Assembly: GCF_900155425.1 (NCBI RefSeq)
Contig: NZ_LT700191.1
Location: 421,918-485,917 of the forward strand
Reading direction: 5' to 3'
Length of the DNA: 64,000 bases
From: Parabacteroides massiliensis
GTDB lineage: Bacteria > Bacteroidota > Bacteroidia > Bacteroidales > Tannerellaceae
The translations under genes were made by a program, and so were the position numbers. Numbering within the stretch: position 1 is the stretch's first letter; each line of letters opens with the position of its first letter. Of the stretch, positions 63,936 through 64,000 are shown piece after piece. The notes beneath the pieces were generated by a model. That model searched no databases and was not told where the DNA came from. It worked only from the letters and a program-made list of their open reading frames with translations.

Positions 63936-64000
63936 GTCTTTGTTGATTGTTTTTAAGATTACTTGATATTCACAAATATAATCAAAACCTTCTCAATGTA

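Overview
The window is chromosomal DNA of a gut-type Bacteroidales bacterium. Parabacteroides or a close relative fits best, but genus is an inference. The evidence is two SusC/SusD outer-membrane uptake pairs, a SusC-type receptor with an STN domain beside an ECF sigma factor and a FecR anti-sigma factor, an anSME-dependent sulfatase, a TamL-like Omp85 lipoprotein, -7 elements of the form TAnnTTTGC, and the Bacteroidales cassette of amidase, smalltalk, HU-like protein, DUF4248 and VirE primase.

Layout. 1-8.8 kb: 5' part of speA (minus), then an AT-rich gap holding a 506-bp segment bounded by 21-bp perfect inverted repeats, read here as an invertible promoter, then susC/susD. Behind these lies a decayed patch (DUF4160 pseudogene, DUF2442 gene, micro-ORF remnants) next to tRNA-Arg(TCT). 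8.8-15.8 kb: a TamL-like gene, an OmpR-type two-component pair and a divergent outer-membrane beta-barrel gene. 15.8-17.6 kb: a patch with a winged-helix remnant, a dinD fragment and an Abi_2 gene. 17.8-19.7 kb: dnaK. 19.9-24.8 kb: a GC-rich accessory cassette (amidase, 35-aa smalltalk, HU-like protein, DUF4248, VirE primase-helicase) with dense repeats and a frameshifted small gene. 25-32.3 kb: a Gfo/Idh/MocA lipoprotein, then an AraC regulator divergent from an RND efflux operon whose outer-membrane factor gene is broken. 32.4-41 kb: a sulfatase-susD-susC-fecR set with a divergent sigma factor. 41.1-41.3 kb: two tRNA-Asp genes.

41.6-47.9 kb is a biosynthetic block: hisH-hisA-hisF-hisIE, an FtsE-like ATPase, lysC and lysA. 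48-57 kb holds a membrane glycosyltransferase, a LolC/E-type permease, an aminotransferase bracketed by heptamer repeat arrays, a YitT protein, a small exported protein, an MFS transporter and an ABC-F ATPase. 57-59 kb has two AT-rich genes for 6-bladed beta-propeller proteins. 59.6-64 kb has nhaD, a gene of unknown function, a uracil-DNA glycosylase family gene and glutamine synthetase.

The most notable signals are the putative promoter inversion switch upstream of susC (apparently OFF in this assembly), the primase/amidase/smalltalk cassette whose biological role is unclear, a family of REP-like 25-bp elements in two complementary types (six copies), a second family of paired-arm intergenic elements, and several freshly broken genes (DUF4160 with one stop codon, a small gene with one frameshift, and an RND outer-membrane factor with an internal deletion).
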